This document shows, one piece after another, positions 18,621-27,326 of a stretch of 64,000 nt of DNA. Positions within the stretch are counted from its first letter, which is position 1. Every line of letters starts with the position of its first letter. The stretch is from positions 30,878 to 94,877 of the forward strand of contig NZ_JMPP01000013.1 in assembly GCF_000735435.1 (NCBI RefSeq), given 5' to 3'. The translations under genes and the position numbers were made by a program. The notes below the pieces were generated by a model. The model made no database searches, was not told the origin of the DNA, and saw nothing but the letters and a program-made list of their open reading frames with translations. Origin of the DNA: Klebsiella planticola ATCC 33531. Lineage in GTDB: Bacteria; Pseudomonadota; Gammaproteobacteria; Enterobacterales; Enterobacteriaceae.

Positions 18621-20132
18621 ATGATGGCATCCACTCCTCTGCTGTCGCTTAAGGGCATCACCAAGGTTTTCCCCGGTGTGCATGCCCTTGAGAACGTACA
18701 GCTCGATCTCTGGCCCGGCAAAGTGACCGCCTTAATCGGTGAAAACGGCGCCGGCAAATCCACGCTGGTCAAAGTCATGACCGGTATTTATCAGCCCGAA
18801 GAGGGCGAGATTCTCTATAAAGCGATCCCTATCCAGCTGCCGAACCCGGAGTCGGCGCATAAGGTGGGGATCACCGCGATTCATCAGGAAACCGTGCTGT
18901 TCGACGAGCTGTCGGTCACCGAAAATATTTTCGTCGGCCAGTATCTGCATACCGGCCTGCTGAAGAAACTCGACTGGCCCGCAATGCACCGCAAAGCCCG
19001 CGAAATTCTCACCCGCCTTGAGGTGCAGATTGACCCACGCGCGACGCTGAAAACCCTCAGCATCGCCCAGCGTCATATGGTGGCGATTGCCAGGGCGCTC
19101 TCCTTCGACGCCCAGGTGGTGATTCTCGATGAACCCACCGCCGCCCTCTCGCAGCATGAGATTCTGGAGTTCTATCAAATCGTTGAACGTCTGAAGCAAG
19201 ACGGGAAAGCGATTTTGTTTATCTCGCATAAGTTTGACGAAATTTTCGAACTGGCTGATTACTACACCATTTTGCGCGACGGCGTCTTCGTCAGCTCCGG
19301 CGCGATGAATGACATTACCGAAGAACGGATGGTGGCGATGATGGTCGGTCGCGCCATCACCCAGACCTACCCGAAAGTCGAGTGCACGCCGGGCGAAACG
19401 GTCCTGGAGGTGAAGAACCTCTGTCATCCCACCGAGTTTGCCAACATCCATTTTTCGCTGCGTAAAGGTGAAATTCTGGGCTTCTACGGCCTGGTCGGCG
19501 CCGGGCGAACCGAGCTGATGCAGGCGCTCTCCGGGGTATCTCGTCCCGCGAGCGGAGAGATCGTGCTGAACGGTAAAACCATGCACTTCCGCCAGCCAGC
19601 GGACGCCATCCGGGCGGGTATTGTCTGCGTGCCGGAAGAGCGGCAGAAGCAGGGGGCGATTATTGCCCTGCCAATCGCCCAGAACATTAGCCTGCCGCAG
19701 CTAAGTCAACTCAACCCCAATGGCGTATTGAACGCCACCCGCGAATGGCAGCTGGCGAATAAGTATGCCTCACGTCTGCAGGTCAAAGCGTTTAACTGGC
19801 AGCAGACGGTAGAAACCCTCTCCGGTGGCAATCAGCAGAAAGTGGTGATCGGCAAATGGCTGGCCACGCACCCGGAGGTGATCATTCTCGATGAGCCAAC
19901 CAAGGGGATCGACATCGGTTCAAAAGCGGCGGTGCATCAGTTTATGTCCGAACTGGTAGGCCAGGGGCTGGCGGTGATCATGGTGTCGTCGGAGCTGCCG
20001 GAAGTCATGGGGATGGCAGACCGCATCATCGTGATGCATGAAGGGCTGATGGTGGCCGAATATCGCGCCGGGGAGGCAACGGCGGAAACCATCGTCAGCG
20101 CCGCCAGCGGCCTCGGTCGGGAGGCAGCATAA
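18621..20132 (+). CDS. Rhamnose-type ABC transporter ATP-binding protein (double domain)
   Basis: A 503-residue sugar ABC ATPase with two nucleotide-binding domains fused, as in RbsA/XylG/AraG. Domain 1 has Walker A GENGAGKST (40-48), a degenerate signature LSIAQRHMV and Walker B VVILDEPTAAL. Domain 2 has a degenerate Walker A (GLVGAGRTEL), the full signature LSGGNQQKV and LDEPTKGIDIGSK. This asymmetry is normal for the family. GGAG lies eight bases before the ATG. It ends in TAATG with the next permease gene. Family resemblance is to the rhizobial rhamnose importer ATPase. Confidence 0.9.
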   Translation: MMASTPLLSLKGITKVFPGVHALENVQLDLWPGKVTALIGENGAGKSTLVKVMTGIYQPEEGEILYKAIPIQLPNPESAHKVGITAIHQETVLFDELSVTENIFVGQYLHTGLLKKLDWPAMHRKAREILTRLEVQIDPRATLKTLSIAQRHMVAIARALSFDAQVVILDEPTAALSQHEILEFYQIVERLKQDGKAILFISHKFDEIFELADYYTILRDGVFVSSGAMNDITEERMVAMMVGRAITQTYPKVECTPGETVLEVKNLCHPTEFANIHFSLRKGEILGFYGLVGAGRTELMQALSGVSRPASGEIVLNGKTMHFRQPADAIRAGIVCVPEERQKQGAIIALPIAQNISLPQLSQLNPNGVLNATREWQLANKYASRLQVKAFNWQQTVETLSGGNQQKVVIGKWLATHPEVIILDEPTKGIDIGSKAAVHQFMSELVGQGLAVIMVSSELPEVMGMADRIIVMHEGLMVAEYRAGEATAETIVSAASGLGREAA

Positions 20133-21136
20133 TGGGGCGACAACTGCTTAAACACCGTGAAGCGCTGCTGGCTGTCGTCATCATTATGATGATCGGCGCT
20201 ATCGGCAGCCGGGCGCCGTCATTTATCACTCCCGGTAATCTGGTGGAGATGTTTAACGACACCGCCATTTTGATCATCCTTGCCCTCGGTCAGATGATGG
20301 TGCTGCTGACCAAAGGCATCGATCTGTCGATGACCGCCAATCTGGCGCTGACCGGGATGATTGTCGCGCTGCTCAACGCCCACTATCCCGAGGTACCGGT
20401 TTGGGCGCTGTTGGTTCTGGCAACCCTGCTGGGCCTGCTGATGGGGATGATCAACGGCCTGCTGGTATGGCGGCTCGGCATCCCGGCCATTGTGGTCACC
20501 CTCGGTACCATGAGCATCTACCGCGGCATTATCTTCCTGCTTTCCGACGGCGGCTGGGTCAACTCGCACCAGATGAGCGCCGATTTTCTCGGCCTGCCGC
20601 GCGCCTCGCTGCTTGGGCTACCGCTGCTGAGCTGGTGCGCCATCGCCGCGCTGCTGCTGGTGGGCTACTTTCTGCGTTACAGCCGTACCGGCCGGGCACT
20701 GTATACCGCAGGCGGCAACGCTACCGCGGCGTATTACACCGGGATTAATGCGGGGAAAATGCAGTTCATCAGCTTCTGCCTCTCCGGCGCGCTGGCGGGC
20801 TTTTGTGGCTACCTGTGGATCTCGCGCTTTGCCGTCGCCTACGTTGACGTTGCCAACGGTTTTGAATTACAGGTCGTGGCCGCCTGCGTGATTGGCGGCA
20901 TCAGTACGATGGGGGGAACCGGGCGCGTCATCGGCTGCCTTTGCGGCGCGCTGTTCCTCGGCATCATCAATAATGCGCTGCCGGTAATTGGTATCTCACC
21001 GTTCTGGCAAATGGCGATCTCCGGCGCGGTCATCGTTATCGCGGTGGTGCTCAATGAGCGCGGCAACAAGCGACACGGGCGGTTAATTCTGCGCAGTGCG
21101 GTGGTTGCCGCGCAAAAACAGACGGTGAAATCATGA
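20132..21136 (+). CDS. Rhamnose-type ABC transporter permease, first subunit
   Basis: A 334-residue membrane protein of the BPD_transp_2 (RbsC-like) family with eight to ten hydrophobic spans. LGQMMVLLTKGIDLSM and VVAACVIGGISTMGGTGRVIG are the conserved segments, the latter at the cytoplasmic loop that contacts the ATPase. It shares a base with the ATPase stop (TAATG) and overlaps the next permease by ATGA, so the four genes form one translationally coupled unit. It pairs with the following subunit as a heterodimeric channel. Confidence 0.88.
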   Translation: MGRQLLKHREALLAVVIIMMIGAIGSRAPSFITPGNLVEMFNDTAILIILALGQMMVLLTKGIDLSMTANLALTGMIVALLNAHYPEVPVWALLVLATLLGLLMGMINGLLVWRLGIPAIVVTLGTMSIYRGIIFLLSDGGWVNSHQMSADFLGLPRASLLGLPLLSWCAIAALLLVGYFLRYSRTGRALYTAGGNATAAYYTGINAGKMQFISFCLSGALAGFCGYLWISRFAVAYVDVANGFELQVVAACVIGGISTMGGTGRVIGCLCGALFLGIINNALPVIGISPFWQMAISGAVIVIAVVLNERGNKRHGRLILRSAVVAAQKQTVKS

Positions 21137-22137
21137 GCAAAATAATGACCCCGGAAGAGATGATCAACGTCGCACCTGCGCCGTCACCGCTGCGCCGCCT
21201 GCTGTGCTGGGAAGGATTTTTACTCGCGGTCACGGTGGTGGTTTTCGTGGTCTGCGCGCTGGCCTCGCCCTACTTCCTCAATATCTGGAATCTGTCGGAC
21301 GCCACCTTCAACTTTACCGAGAAGGCGATTGTGGTCCTGCCGATGGCGATGTTGATTATTGCCCGGGAAATCGACCTCTCGGTCGCCTCCACCATGGCGC
21401 TGAGCTCAACGGTGATGGGCTTCTGCGCGGCGGCGGGGATCGATACGCCGCTGCTGGTGGTCGTCGGGCTGGGGGTGGGTCTGCTGTGCGGTCTGTTTAA
21501 CGGCCTGCTGGTCACGCGCCTGAATCTGTCGTCGATCGTCATTACCATCGGCACCATGAGCCTGTATCGCGGTATGACCTACATTCTGCTGGGCGACAAA
21601 GCGCTGAACCACTATCCGGACAGCTTCGCCTGGTTCGGCCAGGGCTATGTGTGGGGCGCGCTCTCGTTCGAGTTCGCGCTGTTTATTCTTCTCGCCATCG
21701 CCTTTGCTTTCCTGCTGCACAAAACCAACTTTGGCCGCCGCACCTACGCCATTGGCAATAACCCGACCGGCGCCTGGTTTTCCGGTATCAACGTGAAGCG
21801 CCACAACCTGGTGCTGTTTGCGCTGGTCGGGCTGATGTCCGGGTTAGCCGCCGTGCTGCTGACCTCCCGACTTGGCAGCACCCGCCCGACCCTGGCGATG
21901 GGCTGGGAGCTGGCGGTCGTGACGATGGCGGTACTCGGCGGCATCAATATTCTCGGTGGTTCCGGCAGCATGGTGGGGGTGATTATCGCCGCCTTCCTGA
22001 TGGGGCTGGTGACCTTTGGCCTGAGCCTGCTCAACGTGCCGGGCATTGTTATGTCAATCATCATCGGCGCGATGCTGATTGCGGTGATCTCGCTGCCAAT
22101 TATTACGCGGCGAGTGATGCAGCGAAGACGGATCTAA
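21133..22137 (+). CDS. Rhamnose-type ABC transporter permease, second subunit
   Basis: A 334-residue BPD_transp_2 permease paralogous to the preceding gene. Shared blocks are MLIIAREIDLSVAS (compare LTKGIDLSM) and TMAVLGGINILGGSGSMVGV. Having two different permeases fits the rhizobial rhamnose importer. A REP element follows the stop, then the lactaldehyde reductase gene. Confidence 0.88.
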   Translation: MSKIMTPEEMINVAPAPSPLRRLLCWEGFLLAVTVVVFVVCALASPYFLNIWNLSDATFNFTEKAIVVLPMAMLIIAREIDLSVASTMALSSTVMGFCAAAGIDTPLLVVVGLGVGLLCGLFNGLLVTRLNLSSIVITIGTMSLYRGMTYILLGDKALNHYPDSFAWFGQGYVWGALSFEFALFILLAIAFAFLLHKTNFGRRTYAIGNNPTGAWFSGINVKRHNLVLFALVGLMSGLAAVLLTSRLGSTRPTLAMGWELAVVTMAVLGGINILGGSGSMVGVIIAAFLMGLVTFGLSLLNVPGIVMSIIIGAMLIAVISLPIITRRVMQRRRI

Positions 22138-22198
22138 TGCCGGACGGCGCTGCGCCTACGAGAGAACAGGCCCACGCAAACGCAGCGCCGCCGGGCAT
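22138..22198. repeat. REP-type repeat
   Basis: GCCGGACGGCGCTGCGCCTACG and its reverse-oriented partner CGCAGCGCCGCCGGGC flank about 24 bases. It separates the ABC genes from the lactaldehyde reductase gene. Confidence 0.65.
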
Positions 22199-22224
22199 AA
22201 AAATCACGGTAATTAAGGAGAATT

Positions 22225-23376
22225 ATGATGAGTTTTATGTTGGCACTTCCCAAAATCAGCCTCCACGGCGCGGGCGCTATCGGTGATATGGTCAAGCTGG
22301 TAGCGAATAAACAGTGGGGCAAAGCGCTGATCGTCACCGATGGCCAGTTGGTCAAGCTCGGGCTGCTGGACAGCCTGTTCGCCGCGCTGGATGAGCAGCA
22401 GCTGTCTTATCATCTGTTTGACGAGGTCTTTCCCAATCCCACCGAGGCGCTGGTACAACAAGGCTATGCGGCGTATCGGGAGGCCGGGTGCGATTACCTC
22501 ATCGCCTTTGGCGGCGGCAGCCCAATCGATACCGCCAAAGCGGTAAAAATCCTCACCGCTAACCCGGCGCCTTCCACCGCTTACTCCGGCGTCGGCAAGG
22601 TGAAAAATGCCGGCGTACCGCTGGTGGCGATTAACACGACGGCCGGTACCGCGGCAGAGATGACCAGCAACGCGGTGATTATCGACTCCGGGCGTCAGGT
22701 CAAAGAGGTGATTATCGATCCGAATATTATCCCGGATATTGCGGTGGATGACGCCAGCGTAATGCTGGATATTCCGCCATCCATCACCGCCGCAACCGGG
22801 ATGGACGCTCTGACCCACGCCATCGAAGCGTTTGTTTCCGTCGGCGCCCATCCGCTTACCGACGCCAACGCGCTGGAGGCCATTCGCCTGATATCCCGGT
22901 GGCTACCGAAGGCCGTTGAGGACGGGCATAACCTCGAGGCGCGCGAACAAATGGCATTCGGCCAGTATCTGGCGGGCATGGCATTTAACAGCGCCGGACT
23001 GGGGTTGGTCCATGCGCTGGCGCATCAGCCAGGCGCCACCCACAATCTGCCGCATGGCGTATGCAATGCTATCCTGCTGCCGATCATCGAAAATTTTAAC
23101 CGCCCGAACGCCATCGCTCGCTTTGCCCGCGTGGCGCAGGCCATGGGCGTGGACACCCACGGTTTGAGCGATGAAGCCGCCAGCACAGAAGCCATCAACG
23201 CGATTCGCGCACTGAGCAAACGGGTCGGAATCCCGCAAGGCTTCAGCCAGCTTGGCGTCACCAAAGCCGATATCGAAGGCTGGCTGGATAAGGCGCTGGC
23301 TGACCCCTGCGCGCCATGCAACCCGCGCAGCGCCAGCCGCGATGAGGTCCGTGAGCTCTATCTGGAGGCCTTATGA
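22225..23376 (+). CDS. fucO: Lactaldehyde reductase, iron-dependent group III alcohol dehydrogenase
   Basis: A 383-residue FucO-like enzyme reducing L-lactaldehyde to L-1,2-propanediol with NADH, the anaerobic sink for the RhaD product. The nucleotide-site [10 protein letters not shown] (97-106) and metal ligands Asp194 and His198 (MDALTHAIE), His262 (GLVHALAH) and His276 (NLPHG) correspond to FucO Asp196, His200, His263 and His277. In E. coli this enzyme is in the fucose regulon; here it is tied to rhamnose, so it may be a functional analog and not the true fucO ortholog. AAGGAG precedes the start. Overlaps rhaM by ATGA. Confidence 0.85.
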   Translation: MMSFMLALPKISLHGAGAIGDMVKLVANKQWGKALIVTDGQLVKLGLLDSLFAALDEQQLSYHLFDEVFPNPTEALVQQGYAAYREAGCDYLIAFGGGSPIDTAKAVKILTANPAPSTAYSGVGKVKNAGVPLVAINTTAGTAAEMTSNAVIIDSGRQVKEVIIDPNIIPDIAVDDASVMLDIPPSITAATGMDALTHAIEAFVSVGAHPLTDANALEAIRLISRWLPKAVEDGHNLEAREQMAFGQYLAGMAFNSAGLGLVHALAHQPGATHNLPHGVCNAILLPIIENFNRPNAIARFARVAQAMGVDTHGLSDEAASTEAINAIRALSKRVGIPQGFSQLGVTKADIEGWLDKALADPCAPCNPRSASRDEVRELYLEAL

Positions 23377-23687
23377 TCCGCAAAGCCTTTGTCATGCAGG
23401 TCAATCCCGACGCGCATGAGGAGTACCAGCGTCGCCATAATCCCATCTGGCCGGAGCTGGAGGCGGTACTCAAAGCACAGGGCGCGCATCGCTACGCGAT
23501 TTATCTCGATAAAGAGCGCAATCTGCTGTTCGCCACGGTGGAAATTGAATCTGAGGAGCGGTGGAATGCAGTCGCCAGTACCGATGTCTGCCAGCGCTGG
23601 TGGCAACATATGCGCGATGTGATGCCTGCCAATCCGGACAACAGCCCGGTGAGCGCGGAGCTCAAAGAGGTGTTTTATCTCGCTTGA
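23373..23687 (+). CDS. rhaM: L-rhamnose mutarotase RhaM
   Basis: A 104-residue dimeric ferredoxin-like-fold protein that speeds interconversion of L-rhamnose anomers. His22 in [13 protein letters not shown] is at the E. coli catalytic position, and [12 protein letters not shown] is the conserved C-terminal block. In K-12 rhaM directly follows rhaD; here it follows the ABC importer and reductase, suggesting insertion of those five genes into the rhaD-rhaM junction. Its start overlaps the reductase stop. Confidence 0.95.
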   Translation: MIRKAFVMQVNPDAHEEYQRRHNPIWPELEAVLKAQGAHRYAIYLDKERNLLFATVEIESEERWNAVASTDVCQRWWQHMRDVMPANPDNSPVSAELKEVFYLA

Positions 23688-23706
23688 ATCGCCCGGAAAC
23701 CGGGTA

Positions 23707-23740
23707 TAAAAAACGACGCCGCGGGTCACTGCGGCGTCGT
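23707..23740 (-). terminator. Terminator of the raf-type operon
   Basis: ACGACGCCGC and GCGGCGTCGT form a 10-bp stem with an 8-base loop. A T-run follows only on the minus strand, so it serves the permease gene at 23782. It may also block plus-strand transcripts from rhaM, without a T-run. Confidence 0.8.
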
Positions 23741-23781
23741 GCCTGGCGCTCGGCCACGCCGGGTTATGGCCAACTGCACGA

Positions 23782-25047
23782 TCAGGTCGTCATCGCCTTG
23801 CCCTCTACGCTGCCCTGGGGGGCTTTACCTGATAATGTGATAGCCGAGATAAGCGTGACCACCAGCGCTATTCCGCCAAGGATCATATAGGTGTCCTGGA
23901 AGCCAATCCGGTCATACATATTGCCGGCAAACGCGGAGAGGAAAATCGCCGCCACCTGTTTGGCAAACTGAAAACCGACCAGGTAGATCGTCGCCGACAG
24001 TCGAGTATCGAAGACGCCGGTGATGTATTTAAAGGCCCCCACCAGCAGGAACGGAACCTCGAGCGCATGGAGCATTTTCAGCGCCACCACTTCAGCGGCC
24101 GTCGTGGCAAACGATGAACCGATCATCCTTGCCGCCATCACCATCCCGGCAATCAACAAGGTATTTTTGGCGCCGATACGGTTAATAATCCATGGTGAGC
24201 AGAACATGATAATAGCATTGCAGATCTCCCCGGCAGTGGTGGCAAAACCAAACGCCCGCGTGCCTGCCTCCGGGGTGGTAAAGAAGGATTTAAAGAAGGT
24301 GGCGAACTGCTGATCGAACACGTCATAGACACAGGCCACGCCAACCACATACAAAATAAACATCCACATTTTGCGCTGGCGGAACATGCGCACCGCGGTT
24401 TTCAAATCCACTGCGGAACGATTGGCCCCCAGGGAGCCCAGCACCTGGGTCGCCTGACTGGCCTGCGGCTTAGCTATCGCCACCAGTACCAGCAGCAGCA
24501 AGGCCGCGACCGATCCCATCCAGAAAACCCATTCCGGGTTGACGCTAAACAACATGCCTGCCGTGGTCGCGCACAGCGCCCATCCCAGGCAACCGAAGGT
24601 ACGCGCTTTGCCATACTCAAACCCGCTATTCCGGCTGACGCGCTCGATGTACGCCTCCATCGCCCCGGCGCCCGCGGAAAACACAAAGCCGATATAGGCA
24701 CCGCCGCTTAACGCGCCGACCCAGATATTGGTTTTCAATAACGGAGCAAACACGTAGAGGAAGAACGGCGCAATCAGCACCAGCAGGACGGAGACGACCC
24801 ACATCAGATGCTTCTTTAGCCCCAGCTTATCCGAGATAACGCCCAGCACCGGCTGAAAACAGATCGCAAACAGAGACAGGCTGGAAAACACAATACCGGT
24901 CTCGGTTTTGTTCAGTCCGATAACGTCCGATAGCCAGATCGGCAGAAACGGAAAACAGGTGGCCATGATGAAAAAGTAGAGAAAGAAGAACAGCCCGAAA
25001 ATCCAGAAGTTAGGGTTGTTTTTATGGGTACAGGCGGTCGGGTTCAT
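23782..25047 (-). CDS. rafB: Oligosaccharide:proton symporter of the LacY/RafB family
   Basis: A 421-residue major facilitator protein with 12 membrane spans, clearly related to LacY along its length. Counterparts of the LacY functional residues are visible: Glu126 (GAMEAYIE), Arg144 (KARTFG), Trp151 (CLGWALC), Tyr236/Asp240 (CVYDVFDQQ), Arg302 (AARMIGSS) and Lys319/His322/Glu325 (LKMLHALEVPF). The ATG giving MNPTACTHKN has GAGGAA seven bases upstream; a TTG five codons earlier is rejected. Beside an alpha-galactosidase it probably imports raffinose or melibiose. Distinguishing the two is not possible from sequence. Confidence 0.88.
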   Translation of the reverse strand: MNPTACTHKNNPNFWIFGLFFFLYFFIMATCFPFLPIWLSDVIGLNKTETGIVFSSLSLFAICFQPVLGVISDKLGLKKHLMWVVSVLLVLIAPFFLYVFAPLLKTNIWVGALSGGAYIGFVFSAGAGAMEAYIERVSRNSGFEYGKARTFGCLGWALCATTAGMLFSVNPEWVFWMGSVAALLLLVLVAIAKPQASQATQVLGSLGANRSAVDLKTAVRMFRQRKMWMFILYVVGVACVYDVFDQQFATFFKSFFTTPEAGTRAFGFATTAGEICNAIIMFCSPWIINRIGAKNTLLIAGMVMAARMIGSSFATTAAEVVALKMLHALEVPFLLVGAFKYITGVFDTRLSATIYLVGFQFAKQVAAIFLSAFAGNMYDRIGFQDTYMILGGIALVVTLISAITLSGKAPQGSVEGKAMTT

Positions 25048-25089
25048 TTTTATATTCCTCAATAAGGGCCGCCGGGCGGCCCATTGCCA

Positions 25090-27213
25090 TCACACGCGTT
25101 GCAGACCAATCAAAATGGCGCTTTCCGGGTCGAGAATCGGCAGCGCCAGTCCCGCCTGTTGCAACCACTCGCCGCTTACCGTCTGCGGTGAGGTCATCCA
25201 CGCCGGCAGCTTGCGCATGGTGTGACCGCCCTCCCCCGTTATCTGAATATTCGGGTGATCAAGGAGCGTAATGTGATACCGCGCCCCCGCCTCCAGGCCC
25301 GCGATGCGCAGCGGCGCCATCAGGCTGTAATCCGGCATCGCCAGTTGGCTCACCAGAAACAGCGCCTGCCCCTTATCTTCGCTGACCACGCCGTGTGCGA
25401 GGGTAGTAGTGTCCGGCATATCCAGCCGCCACTGCACACCATGGTGAATCACGTCGCGCCACTGCTTATGCAGCGCCGCATACTTGCGGTAGCCGGCACG
25501 CTCCTGTTCATCGGCGCTCACCGGATCCAGCTCCAGCCCCATATGACCAAACAGCGCGGTCAGGCCGCGAAAAGCGATACTGTGCTGGCGGAAGGTGGCG
25601 TGACAGTGACGGTTGCCGATATGGGCCCCCATCACTTCCGGCGGGAAGAAATAGCTCATGCCGCGCTGGATGGTATTACGCTCCAGCGCATCGTTATTGT
25701 CTGAAGCCCAGAAGCGGTGGCTGCGTTTAAGCACCTCGTAATCAATGCGTCCGCCGCCGGAAGAACAGGATTCAAACTCGATCTGCGGGAAGCGGGCCAC
25801 TAAGGTATCCAGCAGGCGATAAAACTGACGGGTTTGCGCGTCGGCCGCCGCTTTGCCGTTATGCGCCGGCTGCACCAGCTCGCGGTTCATATCCCACTTC
25901 ACGTAATCAACCGCATGTTCGCCCAGCAGCCAGCTCATCCGCTCCAGCAGATAATCGAACGCCTGAGGGATATTCAGGTTCAGAACATACTGATGACGTC
26001 CGGTCAGCGCCTTATAGCCCGGCAGCGCCAGCACCCAGTCAGGATGCGCGCGATATAAATCGGAGTTCGGGTTAATCATTTCCGGTTCAACCCAGATGCC
26101 AAACTCCATGCCCAGCGACTTCACATGCTCAATCACCGGCGTCAGACCATTGGGATATTTCTTCTCATCGAGATACCAGTCGCCGAGCGCCGCCCAGTCG
26201 TCGTTGCGGCCTTTAAACCAGCCGTCGTCAATGATAAATCGCTCGACGCCCAGCGCCGCCGCCTCATCCGCCATGCGCATGATGTATTGCGGATCATGGT
26301 CGAAGTAAATCCCTTCCCAGGTATTGAGATGCACCGGTCGCGGCTTATTGTCCGGAAAACGAATGATCTGCTCACGCAGATAGCGGTGGAACTGCTGGCT
26401 CATACCGTTCAGCCCCTGAGCGGAATAGCTGGCATAGAGGCTGGGTGTCCACAACGTTTCCCCTTCCGCGAGCGCCATTTCGCCCGGCAGATACAAGGCT
26501 TCCGCCTGCAGGTAGCGGCGGCCGTCGGTTTTCACCTCCGCCCGCAGACGGTGGTTACCGCTCCAGCCCAAATGCACGCCCCAGACCTCTCCCTCCATTT
26601 CGCAAAACGCCGGGCTACCGGTAATCAGCGCCGGGAAATGTTCATGGGAGGTGCGTCCGCGGCGATTTTCCAGCACAAAACTGTCGTGCTCAAGGGTCAG
26701 ACGATGCGGCTGAAATTCGCGAATCCAGCGGCCGTGGAACGCCATAACTTCGCGGGCACGTTCGGCAACCGGGAGCGTCACGGCCAGGCGATCGACCTGC
26801 CAGGGCTGCGAGCGAAGATTGGTTAAGCCATGTCGGACGCGCAGGACGCCGCTGCTATCGAGCTCAATCTCGCTATCCAGACGCAGACCGGCCTGCTTGT
26901 CTTCGCTGGTCAGCGTTAAGCGCTGCCCCTCGTGGAAAATCCCGGTAGTCACAAAGACCGGCGAACCATCCAGGCCCTGACGATGCCCTTCAATTCCCGG
27001 CGCGCCGAACAACCCGTGGCCCAGCTCGGCCATCAAGGTGACCGGCGAGTCAACATCAAGGCGACCGTTGGCGATCGGGCGAGCAAGTGTGTCAGCATCC
27101 TGCGGCGAAAAGTGCGCTAAATGCGGCCCCCAGTAGATAATTTCGGCGAACGGCTGGGTTTTGATTACCACATCAACCGTGGCGCTTTGCAGACGTAAAA
27201 TCGAATCAGACAT
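25090..27213 (-). CDS. rafA: GH36 alpha-galactosidase
   Basis: A 707-residue retaining alpha-galactosidase with a beta-sandwich N domain (about 1-280), a TIM barrel (about 290-620) and a C-terminal sheet domain. The nucleophile is Asp441 in YVKWDMNRE; the acid/base is Asp505 in FWASDNND, preceded by the GH36 motif ESCSSGGGR. There is no signal peptide, so it acts in the cytoplasm on imported melibiose or raffinose. Length agrees with plasmid RafA of E. coli. The ATG giving MSDSILRLQS has GGAG seven bases upstream. No sucrose hydrolase (rafD) follows. Confidence 0.92.
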   Translation of the reverse strand: MSDSILRLQSATVDVVIKTQPFAEIIYWGPHLAHFSPQDADTLARPIANGRLDVDSPVTLMAELGHGLFGAPGIEGHRQGLDGSPVFVTTGIFHEGQRLTLTSEDKQAGLRLDSEIELDSSGVLRVRHGLTNLRSQPWQVDRLAVTLPVAERAREVMAFHGRWIREFQPHRLTLEHDSFVLENRRGRTSHEHFPALITGSPAFCEMEGEVWGVHLGWSGNHRLRAEVKTDGRRYLQAEALYLPGEMALAEGETLWTPSLYASYSAQGLNGMSQQFHRYLREQIIRFPDNKPRPVHLNTWEGIYFDHDPQYIMRMADEAAALGVERFIIDDGWFKGRNDDWAALGDWYLDEKKYPNGLTPVIEHVKSLGMEFGIWVEPEMINPNSDLYRAHPDWVLALPGYKALTGRHQYVLNLNIPQAFDYLLERMSWLLGEHAVDYVKWDMNRELVQPAHNGKAAADAQTRQFYRLLDTLVARFPQIEFESCSSGGGRIDYEVLKRSHRFWASDNNDALERNTIQRGMSYFFPPEVMGAHIGNRHCHATFRQHSIAFRGLTALFGHMGLELDPVSADEQERAGYRKYAALHKQWRDVIHHGVQWRLDMPDTTTLAHGVVSEDKGQALFLVSQLAMPDYSLMAPLRIAGLEAGARYHITLLDHPNIQITGEGGHTMRKLPAWMTSPQTVSGEWLQQAGLALPILDPESAILIGLQRV

Positions 27214-27248
27214 CAGACATCTCCACAACAAGGAATGTCTTACTGTTG

Positions 27249-27288
27249 ATCCGAAACGTTTCGGGTAACAACCAAAACGTTTCGGATC
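27249..27288 (-). promoter_or_regulatory. Paired palindromic operators of the raf-type operon
   Basis: CCGAAACGTTTCGG (27251-27264) and CCAAAACGTTTCGG (27272-27285) are LacI-family palindromes with centres 21 bases apart, two helical turns. They lie 36 bases upstream of the galactosidase start. The first is perfect. The arrangement is that of the rafO1-O2 pair of plasmid raf operons. Confidence 0.85.
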
Positions 27289-27326
27289 CGTGATCGAGTG
27301 CAGAAATTAGCGTTGTAGAAAGACGA

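Noticed and set aside
17586..22137. The ABC importer as an AI-2 (Lsr) uptake system
   Set aside because: The layout resembles lsr genes, but no lsrK, lsrR, lsrF or lsrG is near, the binding protein resembles the rhamnose-binding family, and it is embedded among rha genes.
23561..23890. 109-codon plus-strand frame downstream of rhaM
   Set aside because: It overlaps rhaM and the convergent permease gene and crosses a terminator hairpin; composition is shadow-like.
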